Below, one piece after another: positions 21,500-33,892 of a DNA stretch of 64,000 nt. A program made the position numbers and the translations under genes. Source of the DNA: Nephrocerus scutellatus (taxonomy: Eukaryota > Arthropoda > Insecta > Diptera > Pipunculidae); the NCBI GenBank assembly GCA_947095585.1, contig OX352761.1, positions 29,293,777 to 29,357,776 on the forward strand, written 5' to 3'. Numbering within the stretch: the stretch's first letter is position 1; each line of letters begins with the position of its first letter. The notes beneath the pieces are model-generated. The model was not told the DNA's origin. It worked only from the letters and a program-made list of their open reading frames with translations, and ran no database searches.

Positions 21500-22830
21500 G
21501 CTTATCTTCGCATAAGTTATGCTGAACGCAATAAACAATTGTAATATTGATCACTGTTGTTAATTTCACAATGCTCTGTAAAATGTATTGTTCGTCGGAA
21601 TCGATTTTTGAGCAATGCAAATGCATTCTCTACCATCATTCGCGTCGAAGAATGGTGTCTATGTTGGTTTTGTGTTAGAATTCCCGTATCTTTATAAGGT
21701 GGTACTAGCCAATGTTGTGGTCCGTATGCGCAATCCCCAAGTAAAAAATGGGCACAACACGACTTTCTTTTACGGACCCGGTCCCGTCCGTATCTTCAGT
21801 AAGTGTATATTACATTTTTATTTTATTTTTTTTCAATTTTTTTTTGTTTTTTGTTTAAATTTCTTTTGCACTGAAGAGATTTCTCCTAAGTGCTATACTT
21901 TTTGAGTTATTTGCAAAAACTCGAAAAACTGTCTAAGTAAACTGTCATTTCCGGCTGTCAGATTTCCGTCAAAATTATCTGGCCCCTCGTAATTTGTGTA
22001 CAAGGCTCTGAATTGTAGAGTAAACACAGACAGACAGATAGACAGAGATTTTTTTATTTTCGCTTTTTCTGACTTAGGAGATACGGTAATGGGTAAATTT
22101 GCAAAAATCCCGAGTTCGAAAATTTTCATGATTACTAAACTTCCTTTTACTATGTAAAAGAAAGTAAGATGTATTGTTTGGAAAATAAATGGAAAGAGCC
22201 GGGCTCTCCACAGTCCACGTCGAGGATCTTTTTCTTATTGTACCCTACTGCTTGCATTACAATACTGCAGTACATTTCCCGATTGCACTTTTCCAGATGG
22301 TGCTCTTATTTTGATGTGGGTGGGTACCATCTATGGCATCAAGAACTCCAGTAATACCCTTTATCCTTTCATTTCCCAGTGTAATTTGATTAATTATTTT
22401 TAATTATTTTTGAAGTTCTTGGCCACTTAATAAATAAGTGGCTAATAGATACTAGCCATGTCGACATTCGTTTAATAATAATCCACGCTGTCTTATCGCA
22501 ATTACCGAAGAGGTTTCCCAATTGTCGATATGTTACTGTATTTGCGACATACCACAAAAATACGTAGGTCTATTTCATACCTCCCACGTTTTCACGTCCG
22601 CTTTTGTATGAGGGACAAGCGTTTGATAAGCTATACGATTCTGAAATATTCAATATTATTAGTTTATTAAACAAATTAAAAATTGAAATTACCTATTTTA
22701 CTTTGTAGTGTTCGGTTTTGTGAAGAACATCTTCAGAATTAGAACTTAAATTTGAGGAACTGCTTGTCGACGAGCTAGAATTGCCATTGGAGTCATTAAT
22801 GTTATCAGCAATGCTCTGCAAATAAACGTC
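21500..22830 (-). pseudogene. Harbinger transposase (HARBI1-type nuclease), broken
   Basis: Minus-strand segments in order: a Ser-rich N-terminal part with a plausible acceptor ('SIADNINDSN..', about 22830-22690); 'FLWYVANTVTYRQLGNLFG' and 'STWLVSI' (about 22580-22440); 'GITGVLDAIDGTH' with a catalytic Asp (about 22355-22315); 'SIVMQAVGYNKKKILDVDCGEPGS' (about 22270-22200); then, after an insertion at 21762-22168, 'HFLLGDCAYGPQHWLVPPYKD' with the second Asp and 'MMVENAFALLKNRFRR' with the Glu of the DDE set. Frameshifts join these parts. Family is clear; activity is lost. Confidence 0.85.
21762..22168. mobile_element. Small insertion with short inverted ends in the Harbinger nuclease
   Basis: The ends read ACTTTCTTTTAC and GTAAAAGAAAGT. 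The right 130 bp ('CGCTTTTTCTGACT', 'GAGATACGGT', 'AAAAATCCCGAGTTCGAAAA', 'TCATGATTACT') recur at 26225-26345. No coding content. Confidence 0.6.
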
Positions 22831-22865
22831 CATTTGTATAAATTTGTACATGAGATATTAACTAA

Positions 22866-22932
22866 GATTATATATTATATATATTATATATATATTATTA
22901 TTACTGATATATATTATTAATATAATAATAAT
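22866..22932. repeat. TA/TTA-rich simple sequence
   Basis: Almost pure A and T in TATATAT and ATTATT runs. Confidence 0.8.
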
Positions 22933-23160
22933 ATTTCAAACACAATGAATGATAGAAAAAATGCAAATTAAATTAAAGTGTCAAATAAAATTTACCAGAT
23001 GACAACATTTAAAACCACAAAAGTAGTTGTAAGACATCTGATTTCAAAAGCAGTAATTAAAAAATAGTATTGGAATTGTAATTCCAATGATTTAGTTGGA
23101 ATTCGACGAATTCTGGATATATGACATTGTTGTTGTAAAATGGCAAAAGAAATGCCCTTG

Positions 23161-25210
23161 TTATTTTCGATCAAATCGCACTTAAATTTAATTGTATTAT
23201 AGTGTTCCTGGCTATTCTGTTCATGGCCAAGTAGTATTTATTTGTTCCAACTAAACAACTTTATTTAAAGGTTATAATGATTTATGTCAATAACAACAGA
23301 GATCGTCCCACATAATTCGGTTTGCAATAACTCCCACCAACAAACAACAATATTGATTTACTGAAAATTTGTCGAACCTTAAACAACGAGAGACATAGCC
23401 ACAAACAAGTTTAGCTCCTCCAACAGTCTCAACTGTCTGGGGAGGAAGTCTTCCGAAAAAATCTCAACAACAACCGAATAGGAAGCTCATAAATTGTTTT
23501 TTTCCGCCATTTTTTTTCTCTTCGCAGAGCTTGTCAGTTTGTAGTTACAGGAAATAAATCATATCGAGCCATAGAGAGGCCACATCATGCTCGTACTCAC
23601 GTGCCACCATCTGTTTGGCTCTGGGGCTTTGACTGGGGCTTAGATGCGGTACATTCCAGCAGCCAATGAATATTTGCGGGAGTTTATAGCAGTTGAGGGA
23701 TGGTTTGTTGGATCCGCACGTGATTTTTCACTTGGTTTTACGTTTACACCATAAAGTGCCTTTCTCAGTTCGTGATGTCTTCATTTGCATGCTGTAACCT
23801 AGGTCGGCCGGTCGCATGGTATATACAGTTACAGTGGCAATGCCTCTGGGAGCGGTCAGTCAATTGGTTAAAGAAAAACGCAGAGCTGGAATAAAAAGCG
23901 CCATCATCAGTGATCCACAAAACAAATGTGTGCAGTCCATCGGAGCACTTGTTCGATTCCAAATCCTATCTTGACTGTGCAATGTGCCATGAATCTGGAG
24001 GACTGTAAATTATAAAAACGTCAAGGCAAGCATTCTTCGATTTTACAGTACACTATACGTGTGTACATACATATATTGTACGGGGTGTAGATTTGTTCAT
24101 GCTGTAAATCATGTTGTTCTCTCTCCATTGAAACCAGAATTGATGTTTTCTTTTGGTCATACGTCATAAGAGATTTAAACTTACAGTACAAAACAAATTG
24201 ATAGCAAGTTTAGCTGAAAATGTTAGTTAGTTATAGTTAGGTACTCGTATTTATCGGATAAAACGGTTAATCTTTACTCTTTTAATCGGCGGTGTTGGTG
24301 TAAGGAGACCGCAATAAATATCTTATATAGAGCTCTTACTTTATTCCAGAAATTTAAGTTCTCTGATATGAAGTTATTGTTTCTAAGTCACGTGTGTTGT
24401 CCCACTGTCCTCTTATCTGATACAGTTCTAGTAATAGTTTTTGCGAATAAAATTGATCACCTCATCTGCTATTAATCAACTTTATGAGGGACTGCTGCAC
24501 AAAATTAGACGAATATTCCCTCAAATCACAGACGGCATTTTACAAAGTTACCTTTCAAGTCATAAATTCCGCGCAAAATATAGGCATTATACGTCACATT
24601 TTTGCAACATCGGAGCAGTTTTTGTACTTAATTTATACTTCTGATTTGCTAACGCACCACTTCACACACATCTCAACTTTTTCGGCAATTATCAACTCTC
24701 AGAGAGACCCAGAATTGGCATCTCAACGCCTTCAAAATCATGTCTACGCCATAGAAAAATTACGAAATCAAATGTGCTGACATTTCATTACAAAATCAAT
24801 GGTCTCACCATCCCACAAAACTTGGACTTTTAATAGTAGTAGCCAGCAGTTCTTTAGTAGCCAGTAAACAGAAATTCAAAACTAAGCCTAGAAAATAAAG
24901 TGTCATCAAGCCAACGGAATCCAACTTTAGGTACATCGTCAGATACCAATATTACAAAACTAGAAACAAGAAAAAAGTTACTACGAACCATCAATCGCCC
25001 CCTGTGATTCATTAGATATAAAAATCGCTAATGTTTATGAAGAAATTCCAAAAATAACAGCAAACTATTCGTATATTTATAAACTTGAAATCCATCCCAA
25101 CCACTTCGCTAAGACCCCTAAACAGTTAATAGGCATAAACAACTAAAAAAAGAAATACTTTAGCTTTGCTAGATTGTGTTAAAACTTGATTCTGTCTAAA
25201 ATTGTAAACC
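23161..25210. other. No gene recognised
   Basis: Short ORFs such as 24484-24780 (98 aa) and 24441-24644 show no family motif. A stretch around 24290-24350 has AATAAA and TTTATT words but no further LTR structure. Confidence 0.4.
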
Positions 25211-25214
25211 ATAT

Positions 25215-25870
25215 TAACCCACTGCTCTCCACCGGTCCCGATTTTTAGCCGATGTCACCCAGTTTTGCATCCCTAAACTCTGGACGTCCTGGTCTACGCC
25301 ATCCTTCCAGCGTACGATTAGCCGGCCTCGCAAGTACCGCAAGAACTTTCCGAGCAGGATCCTCTTCGCTCATGCGAGCTAGGCGTCCTGCCCACCAGAG
25401 CCTACCGGACTTAACTCTTTTCTTGATGTCGACATCACGGTAACGCTCGTAGAGCTTATCATTAAAGAGTCTCCTTCCTCACATACGAGGCCAACAATTC
25501 TCCGTAAGACTTGTCTCTCGAACGCGGATAAGAGGTCAGAATGCTTTTTATTAAGCACCCAAGTCTTAGATCCATATGAACCTACTTGTATAACCATTGT
25601 CTTATACACCAGCAGCTTGGATGTTATGGTTAAATTTTTGGATTCGAGTAGTTTTCACAGACTATAGTAGGCTTCGTTGGCTTTAAGCAACTGTGCGCGT
25701 ATTTCTGGTTCCATGCTGTTATCGGCTGCTATAGTTGACCCAAGATGGTGCTTAAAATTCGCGCTCCACTATTTTATTTGCGGGACCCATGTTGGATCTT
25801 CTGCTCGCAGACGTGGCCACCATGTACTTTGGTTTGCTCTCAATTATGTGCAGCCCCAGATTTCGTACAG
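25215..25870 (-). pseudogene. LINE-A RT C-terminal fragment
   Basis: The minus strand keeps 'SYGSKTWVLNKKHSDLLSAFERQVLRRIVGLVCEEG', the thumb part of LINE-A, then degrades through the 'RW.GH' region toward 'CTCCACCGGTCCCGATTT' at 25228. Matches 60715-61345. Confidence 0.82.
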
Positions 25871-26194
25871 CTTTGTAAATACATCTTTGTTAAAAACATG
25901 ATAGTTCAGTACACTGGTAAGAAATATTATTCTACTTTTAGTCCCTAGGATTTGACAATTCATTGCAATAATCTACCATTGATTCAATAAGCAACTATAC
26001 CTGTATAATTAAAAAAAAATTTGGAACTAAATGGCTATCATGAAATCTTAGAGAATTCTGTATCTATTACCCTAATGTTCATTTGACAAATAAGCATAAA
26101 GGATGCTACTGCTGTCCAAGTAAACCAATTAAACTGACCCCTCCTTTTTTATGTAAAAAGCTTAAATATGAATTTTCATTCCCATTAGTTCAGC

Positions 26195-26514
26195 CGTCTG
26201 AGCTGTAGACCAGACACAGGTAGACAGAATGACAGACATCTTTTTTCGCTTTTTCTGACTCGGGAGATACGGTTATGGGTAAATCTGCAAAAATCCCGAG
26301 TTCGAAAATGTTCATGATTACTGATTTACTGTGTAAAAGTAATTATTGCGCGCGTCAAAGAAGATTTAAGATTTGAATTATGATTTAAGTAAACGTCAAA
26401 TATAAGGGAGTCTGGTCGGAATGATCCCAACACGGAACAACGGAACGGTCCCAACGTCCATACCATCTTAGCGAAATCAATAATAATTATTGTGAGCCCG
26501 AAGGGCGAAGCTAA
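26195..26514 (+). mobile_element. Repeat shared with 22.1 kb plus a Helitron-like 3' end
   Basis: 26225-26345 repeats the right part of the 21762-22168 element. At 26496-26514 a GCCC..GGGC hairpin is followed a few bases later by CTAA and then T, the form of a Helitron 3' end (hairpin, CTRR, T). Whether both parts belong to one element is unclear. Confidence 0.45.
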
Positions 26515-26634
26515 TAATCAGAGGATAGGAACATTTTTTCAGCTTGCGTATGTCTGTTTGTCAGTTTGGTAGTTTGTCAGTTGCCAGTTTCAGTCAGAAT
26601 TTGAATTTGTTTTAAAACTATTGGTGGTCTTTTG

Positions 26635-26745
26635 GAAGTATATTGAGAGTCCTTTGGAGGTCTTATTAGGGTATTTTGAGAGTCTTTTGTGGGGATTTTT
26701 TGGGGGTCTTTTGACGGTCTTCTGGGGGTCTTTTGAGGGCCTTTT
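26635..26745 (+). repeat. G/T-rich 'GTCTTTTGAGG' minisatellite, copy 1
   Basis: About 8 degenerate units of 10-14 bp centred on GGTCTTTTG with G runs. Member of a family also found at 38.7, 42.9, 50.0 (inverted) and 54.2-56.5 kb. Confidence 0.8.
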
Positions 26746-26759
26746 TGAATGATATTCTC

Positions 26760-27061
26760 CCATGTTGGGTTATAAGCTGTCCGAACCGTCTTCCTGCTTC
26801 TCCAAGTATTGTTAAGTCTATAATTATTTGAAGTACCCACTGCTGTACTTCGATTATGTTGTCCGATTCCTTGGAGTCATGAATGTGTCCGGCTCCTGCT
26901 GTTGCAAAAGACCCTTCTGCGTTGTTATGACATCTTCTAGTTGGGACATTCTGTAGTTTAATTTTTGCACCATTACGATATTTAGACCCTGTCTGTTGTT
27001 GTCGAAAGTTGCTTTCCTTGTTGTCAAGTTTTTCTGTTATTCTTGCAATATAAAGTTCCAC
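26760..27061 (-). other. Unrecognised open segment, about 100 codons
   Basis: Minus-strand reading '..ELYIARITEKLDNKE..' to '..TILGEAGRRFGQLITQHG' is open up to the adjoining minisatellite. Composition is hydrophilic and basic. I recognise no domain; a retrotransposon remnant or chance ORF is possible. Confidence 0.2.
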
Positions 27062-29100
27062 TGGTTTTTATTTTTTTAATTACTCGTAAATACTAAGCAA
27101 AGTACACTGAAATTAATTTTTAATTTTATTGAATTGGCAAAGCACAATTTATTCAAATCATTTAAAACTTTTAAATTTAATTTAATTCTTTAGTTCAATC
27201 TCTTAATAGTTTAACTTCCACGGCAGCTTTAGAATACGAAATAAATTTCGGATAGTCTCAAGGAAAGAAAGAAATGAACTTTATTCATTGAAATCGGTCT
27301 TAATACTAAAATATATCTTATTTTCTTATCTTATTTTATTTTTTAACTATCTTATCTCTATGCAACATAATCTTATTCTCTAAATGTCTTATCTCTAGTG
27401 TGTATGATTTCGCATTTGAACTGAGATAAGAGATAATGTACATCAGATTATGATTGCTATGTTATATGTTTCTGAAATCCGAGCCGTCGTGCCGACGATG
27501 AAAGCATTGAAGACGGTTGAAATCAGATTGTTTATTCCTTATGAATTATGTCTTTTACCGATAACATCAACATCCAAGGATGTAACTCACGTAAAGTTTA
27601 CACGGACTAATTTTTTTTCCAAAAAAAAAAAAATTAAACTAAAACAAAGGTATTTGTTGTTGGAGTTAGTGTCCAGAGTCCTGCAAGCTCTATGAATTTT
27701 TCTGATATATTCCCAGACTGAAATTCGTGTCATCTAAATTTGTTTTGGAATTACTATAGAAAGGGGGATCAGAGGCTCAAGGATCAAAATCTATTCAGAG
27801 AGCCAAGTAGTGATGAGACCATGACCAATACCAAGACCAAGACCCAAACACATAAATTAATTTGAAAAAATTGACGTTCAACATTCCAATTTAGATTTTA
27901 ACTAATTTTCGTGACCCATGAGCCATGACGCAGGATACACTCATACCAAACTGAATTTTTTAAATTATCTTTTCAAATGCTTACGTCATGTAGTCCAGCC
28001 AGCCACGTTATCGCGTCTGCTCGATCTCAGTGTCGTTCACGTAAAAATTCTATATTATGTTGTCCGACGGATATAACCAAAAGGACAGTGATTTCGTTTT
28101 TAGTTGAAAGTGACTGACAGCAAAATGTTGGTGACAAGACAACCAGTCAAACAGTTAAATACATCATTCCGGGAATACACATAGTAGCATGAACTAAGAA
28201 CATGGACAGACGACAAATTGAAGAGCATGAAAAAATCAAAACATGCAGACCAGCAAAAAGTAAAATAAAAGAACATCCGCTGCATCGCATCGCTTGACAT
28301 GTAATTTCCAAATGGAATTTTGCTTGGAGAAAAGCTCGTACGTATTCTGAATTCTCATCGCTGGTTGAGTAGTTGGTCATCCTAGAGTCATAATGTCTGT
28401 CTGTTTGGTGAGTGCTTGTCCACATCCTAACCATAACATCATACCATTAACCACTGTCCTTCAGGTGTGTGTCATTGCCAACTACGGGCTCCATATTGCT
28501 TACTCGTTTCTCGGTTTGTAGGACCGAGATAATGCTATCCGTTGGCAAAATTTTTTTGTCTTCCTGACGTAACACAACAAGTGCAAGTAGGTACATACAA
28601 ATGTAACGGATTTACCTGCCTAACATCTGCAAAGATTCACGCTGTTAGCTATGATGGCGATAATGATCATGAAGCTCTTGCAAAAGTAGGTCCAGAAAAC
28701 AAGAAAACAACCAACCAGCGTCAAGTGTTAAGAATTAAAATAAAACAATGCACGATGTTAGTAGATTCTGACTGACTGAATAACACGAGTACTAAAAATG
28801 CAGAAATTAAGTTAGCAGTTACAGAAATTTTTTTTGAAATGGGGCGTCGCTTTATAAAATTTTTTTATATGAAAATATTATAGGGCTTACGGTGAAATTT
28901 GATTTCGCATCACTGCGTCTTTTTAATGACAACAAAACACATTCACAAGTTTCTCAATAAGAAATAAGAAAAAAACTTCAATTCAGAGTAACGCAGAATA
29001 ATAAAATTATATATAGCCAGGTACTACTAGGAATGTATTGGGTGATAATGCGATACATCAGGAGATGCGAATCTAGTCAAAGTTTCAAATTTTCTCAACA
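27062..29100. other. No gene recognised
   Basis: AT-rich. ORFs of 60-95 codons (for example 28147-28434 minus) have no family motif or splice support. Confidence 0.4.
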
Positions 29101-29104
29101 AAAA

Positions 29105-29405
29105 TCCGCACCCATCGGTCCCGATTTTGAGCCGATGTCATCCAGTTTGACATCATTAAACTCTGGGCGTCCTGGTTCACGCCATCCAAGTGTAGGCTTG
29201 GTCAGCCTAGCTATTTTGTCCCATAAATCCTACCGTCAAGGACTTTCCGAGCAGGATCCTCTTCGTTGATGTAAGCTAGGTATCCTGCCCACTGGAACTA
29301 ACCGAGCTTTATTCTCTTCGCAATGTCGACATCGTGGTAACGCTCATAGATCTTATCACTATGGAGTCTCTGGAATCGTTCTTCCTCACATACGGAGCCA
29401 AAAAG
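29105..29405 (-). pseudogene. LINE-A 3' fragment
   Basis: Aligns with 60718-61000 ('CGGTCCCGATTTTGAGCCGA', 'AACTCTGGGCGTCCTGGT', 'CTTTCCGAGCAGGATCCTCT'). Cut sharply at 29405. Confidence 0.78.
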
Positions 29406-29484
29406 GGGGACCCCTCCTTCTCTTGTTGTTTAGCTGGACAGCCTTAATGGCAGTATTTGGCCTACCTACAGGTAAAGTAAAGTT

Positions 29485-31330
29485 AGGTTTCGAATAGCAA
29501 GAAACAGATCAAACGCTATATTGAAAAGGTCCAAAGGGATTCTGATTCAAACAGTCGAAGCTTTTGGTCGTTTGCTGCATTGGTTAAAAGAAACTTTGCA
29601 GACAATACTTCGTCTATTCGTTCTTTATTTCATAATGGTATTCATTATAGAACTGATATTGAGAAAGCTAATCTCTTAGCTTCTCATTTCGCTGATGCGT
29701 CTGCCCTTCCTTTATCTAACCAAAACCCCCAATTCTCTCAGGTATGTCTAAAATCTATTTCCGGAAACGGGTTGTTTCAAAGATTCTGAAAGAACTTGAC
29801 CCCAATAAAGCACTGGCCCCGACGGTATTCCGCCATTAGAATTAAAAAGTTGTCATCATACTTTGGCAAAACCGCTTAGCAAATTGTTTCATCTCTCAAT
29901 GAAGAGTGCTGTTTTTTCATCTATTTGGAAAATAGCAAATATTCAACCCGTTCCGAAAAAAGGTGATAAATCGGCACCTACGAACTACCGTCCAATTGCT
30001 TTGTTGTCGATTCTATCTAAGGTAATGGAATCTATCGTTAATTTCAGACTAATGAACTATATGGATTCGAATGTTCTTTTATCCGATGTTCAGTGTGGAT
30101 TTCGTAAAAATCGCTCTTCAGGTGAACTATAATGACGTCCATGACTCATTGTTTGGAGCGAATCATTGAAAACCTAGGTGAATCAAGCGTTGTTTCCTTA
30201 TATATTGCTAAAGATTTTGATAGAGGATAGTATGATTGTCTTATTAATACGATTCGTGCGCTGAATTTACACTCCTCTCGCATTACATGGATTGAGGAGC
30301 CGTAAAATAAAAGTTGTGTTAAATGGTATATCTTACGCTTCACATGGGATCAATGCTGGCGTGCCTCAAGGGTCATCCTTGTCGCCAACGCTCTTCTTGA
30401 TATATATCAACGACCTGTTGTCTTCTAAAACCTGTGATATCCATTCATTTGCTGATGATACAACACTATCGGCTTCCATTGAGTTTGTCAGTCAAAAGAA
30501 TGCAATTCTCGCTTGAATGGTTCGCGTGAATTAATGAATTTGACTATTCTGTCGAATACTCAAGTCGTTCTCGATTGGGGCATTTCTAATAGAGTAGAAT
30601 TTAACCCATATAAATTTCAGTATTGTCTTTTTTCTCAGAAGACAGTTCAACATTACGTTCCACCTGTTATTAATGGTACCCATATTGCGAGATCAGATTC
30701 ACTTAAGTTGTTAGGTTTAAAGTATCAAGTGATCTTTCCTGGAAGGAACATATTTATGAAATTTCAAAAAGAGCTAGCCAATGTTTGGGCTTCATAAGAC
30801 GTTGTTACTTCTACTTCACTCCCTCTGAAGTATTAAGATTATATAAATCTTATGTTAGACCAATTTTAGAATTTAATTCATATGTGTGGTGTGGGGCTCC
30901 AAGATCGCGAAGATGAACCAAATATCTTGATGGATTTCAAAATGGAGTTATTCGTTTTATAAACGATGTAACCATTACTTCTTCTCTTGATACTTTGGAG
31001 CACAGACGAAATGTAGGAGCTTTGTCTATTTTCTACAAATTTTACAACGGTAGATGTACTTTAGAAACCCGATCTCTAGTTCCAGGTCCTTTTGTCAGCA
31101 ACGTAAACACTCGTTTAAGATCCAATCAACATAGGTTTGCCTTAAAACTTTTTCATGTAGAACCCAACACTTTAAATCCTCCTTTTTTTCGAGAGTCTCT
31201 TCGATGTGGAATCAATTGGTCGAGCCCGTGTTACCCGAATCGTATAATCTGCAGGCCTTCAAATTAGCCGTTCACAACTTCCTGAAGGATGAATGTTGAA
31301 GGATGAAGTGCTCATAAGCTGTTTTATTAA
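29485..31330 (+). pseudogene. LINE-C reverse transcriptase, longest copy
   Basis: Ordered plus-strand segments: 'VKRNFADNTSSIRSLFHNG' (29580), 'WKIANIQPVPKKGDKSAPTNYRPIALLSILSKVMES' (29925-30030), 'QCGFRKNRSS' (30090), 'INAGVPQGSSLSPTLFLIYINDLLSS' (30350-30430), 'IHSFADDTTLSAS' with an intact FADD box (30440-30478), and a C-terminal 'LRSNQHRFALKLFHVEPN' (31110-31170). At least four frameshifts break it. Tail region resembles that of 18.18 kb. GVPQGS-type LINE without a visible RNase H. Confidence 0.85.
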
Positions 31331-31370
31331 ATATAAAATAACAGTATTATTTACATTATTTTTAAGATTT

Positions 31371-31444
31371 GTAATATTTTCTTGGTCAAGGTTTTTTGTA
31401 GTTTTCCCTGACCATGATTCATTAATAAAAGTATTTGGACTCGC
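31371..31444 (+). repeat. 74 bp shared block with hairpin, copy 1
   Basis: Aligns without gaps to 42685-42758 with 5 differences in 74 positions, and ends sharply on the right. Holds GGTCAAGG..CCCTGACC, an 8 bp stem with one mismatch. Confidence 0.8.
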
Positions 31445-31449
31445 ACCGA

Positions 31450-32300
31450 AGGTTTCCCGCCAAAGTTCTCACTGGCTGTGCGTGTAGCTAAGAGCCCCGG
31501 AACAAATACAACTTGTAGTTGAGAGCTAGATCCTGCAGATTTCGATATTCATGCAAAATATACTCTCTATAGTCTCCATAGTGTGTATGTAAAAAAATAC
31601 AAATAAAACAAAATGACGAAACTTTAAAAATAATTTTCTGGCCTAAACTGAACATATATGTGTATGAATAATATGCGACGAGCCCACACTCAAAAGGTGG
31701 TCGAGATTGGTTTTTCAGATTTATGCGCCTTACGTGCGAGTGACCAACCAAATGGCCAATATATCCTTAGCATGGCATCTCTGCCATTTTCAAGTTCTAG
31801 ATCTGTATAAGTTTTTGCAGTTTTTTTATCCTATCAGCATACCTATAAGCATGGAAAAGGTATATTTTTACTTGGCCGCATGTTTGTTTGTGTGTGTATG
31901 TATGAAATTGCTGTGCGCTACAGAGTGGAAAATTGGATTTTTGAGCGAATTCAAAAATGACATTCTCGCATCGCATCGCATCGCACTGTACCGGTTGATA
32001 TAACATTTAAGTGCACATTCTATTTCAGTCGTCGGTTGTATTCTTTATAGATAGCTTTACATACAATGCAAATTATTGCATATTTTCTGCATAAATTATT
32101 GCATATTTTTCTAGGGTTTCGCTGATGTCATTGTGAATAAGTTTTGTAGAGATCTTTGCTCAATGATTACAGTGTATACTGTAGAGAGTAGTGGGTATAT
32201 AGCGATTTTGACGTTTGGTTGCAAATATGCAGAGATGTGGAGAAATTGGGAAATGTAAAATCATCCACAAATGGGTCAAAGCCAACGTTCTCGATCATTT
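31450..32300. other. No gene seen
   Basis: A run of CGCAT (about 31968-31983) is the only simple repeat. No coding segment recognised. Confidence 0.4.
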
Positions 32301-32301
32301 T

Positions 32302-32560
32302 TAAATTCTTTATATTAACTTGATGTTCAGATGTGTTTGTGTGTTTATTTGTGGCCAAATATTTTCATCAATTTTTGATCCACTTCCTAAAGCTCGTTTT
32401 TTCAAACTTTGCACACATGTGTATCTCCGCAGGCAGCACTTTCTGTAAACATTTGGAAGCGATTTGGCCACAGTGCTGCGGGGCATATAAATTTTAATAA
32501 AATTAAGCCGATTTTATTCAAAACTTGAAAACATATGTATCCCGATTAAAGAGTTTACAT
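32302..32560 (-). repeat. HINE-1 short copy with both termini
   Basis: Starts AAATTCTTTATATTAACTTG and ends 'CCCGATTAAAGAGTTTACATG'. Just one core unit lies between, so it is the most compact member of the family. Confidence 0.65.
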
Positions 32561-33820
32561 GATAAAATTTAAATGTAACTTATAAAAATTCATAATTATT
32601 TGTATTTGATTTTATGCTTAAATAATTTCTAATTTTTCGTTTTAATCATTTCACTCGCCGCACATATGGCCCATCTCTGAGACAGACCATATCCATAAAC
32701 ATAGTAATAAAGTTTGCAACAACTATGCAGATTGTATCCTGACCACAATGTAGCATCGGTGTCATAGAATTGAAAGTGTTCCATATCAGCTTAAAACATT
32801 CCTGCTTCATTCTTGGGTTTCTGGATTTCCTTAAATACTTGTGCCAAGTAAAATAAAAATTAGACTTACACACGAATTTAAACGATTAAAGAATGTTGCG
32901 TACCGAGCAATGCAACAATCTCATAGAATGCCGACTTGCGAATAGGATTATAACTAGCTCAGAAAATATGAAAAAGTAGTTCACCGGCTAACGAAAGCAA
33001 CCTGGGAAAAAAATCTCCCAACTCAAACAATACAGAGAGCAGAATGCGCGAAAGTTTTGCCAATGAGTCTGCGGTATGTATGGCCCTGCACTACAACAAG
33101 GAATGTATGAACTAAAAGTGCAAGTATGGGAAGATGCCAGAAGATTGTATAAGAGGCATCCATTCCATTCCATACATAAGAATGGAAATATCAGAACATG
33201 CAGCAATACTCGTGGTCAAATAACATTTTTGAGTAATCCTCTATCCTCCAACACAGGATAACCTCATGCGTTAAAGTCATTATTGACCCATAACAAGGTA
33301 AATCAACAACTGATCAGATTTTCACCCCCCCTCCCATTGGTAGGCGATGGAAAAATGTTCTATGAGGAATGAAAGCGAATTACTCAACTTATTAACGTTG
33401 CCGTTGCCAAGGTGCACCTAAAACTACCCTGCATCTACTAGATAGAATAAAAAAACCGAGCAATAAAAGTTATCGGTCATGAAAATATTCCGACTTCATA
33501 AGACTTGTTTAAACATTACAGGAATATTTCCTGCTTGCTTGAAACTGTTTTACCACCAGCGATGCTCAAGAGAAACAGCCAGCTACATGTCGACTATCCA
33601 AGCGCATCAGTTTTCCCTTAAGCAGTATGTCTGACGTTCGTAGAATTTCTCTTGCAGTTTTATTTAAATATCTTTGATTCTTGAGCCGTCTACATACACT
33701 ATATTTCCTCAACATAGTCTAACATCTTCAGTACTGCAGAAATATATGTGAACAAGAGTGTGGTGCTGTTACTGTGTCCATATAGATACAACTATGTAAA
33801 GACAGCCATTTTAATATTAA
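32561..33820. other. No gene recognised
   Basis: Contains no family repeat and only short ORFs. Likely downstream flank of the PGRP gene. Confidence 0.4.
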
Positions 33821-33827
33821 ATTGAGC

Positions 33828-33851
33828 TTTTATTGAAATTTCTTTTTTATT
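33828..33851 (-). promoter_or_regulatory. Two polyadenylation signals of the PGRP gene
   Basis: AATAAA occurs twice on the minus strand (33846-33851 and 33828-33833), about 42 and 60 bases after the stop codon. Confidence 0.6.
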
Positions 33852-33892
33852 TAAACCCTGTGGGCATTCGTAGCCAGCATGAAAAAAAAAAC

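Larger units (their letters stand above)
18241..23157. mobile_element. PIF/Harbinger-type transposon, two genes, nested insertions
   Basis: Both ends carry the same 15 bp terminal inverted repeat, GGGCATTTCTTTTGC (18241-18255; complement at 23143-23157). The flanking triplets are TTA and TTG, close to Harbinger's TWA target. Subterminal 'TTGGAATT/GGAATTCCA' motifs recur at both ends. Inside are a Myb/SANT-like gene (plus, from 18568) and a nuclease gene (minus, to about 22830) in convergent order, the two-gene set known for Harbinger elements. Later insertions: MITE 18896-19703, HINE-1 end 19846-19895, SINE 20230-20499, Helitron 20512-21324 and a small element 21762-22168. Neither gene is intact. 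Confidence 0.8.

Noticed and set aside
24484..24780. 98-codon ORF in the unassigned 23-25 kb region
   Set aside because: No recognised domain, no splice or poly(A) support, and length is not unusual for AT-rich sequence.
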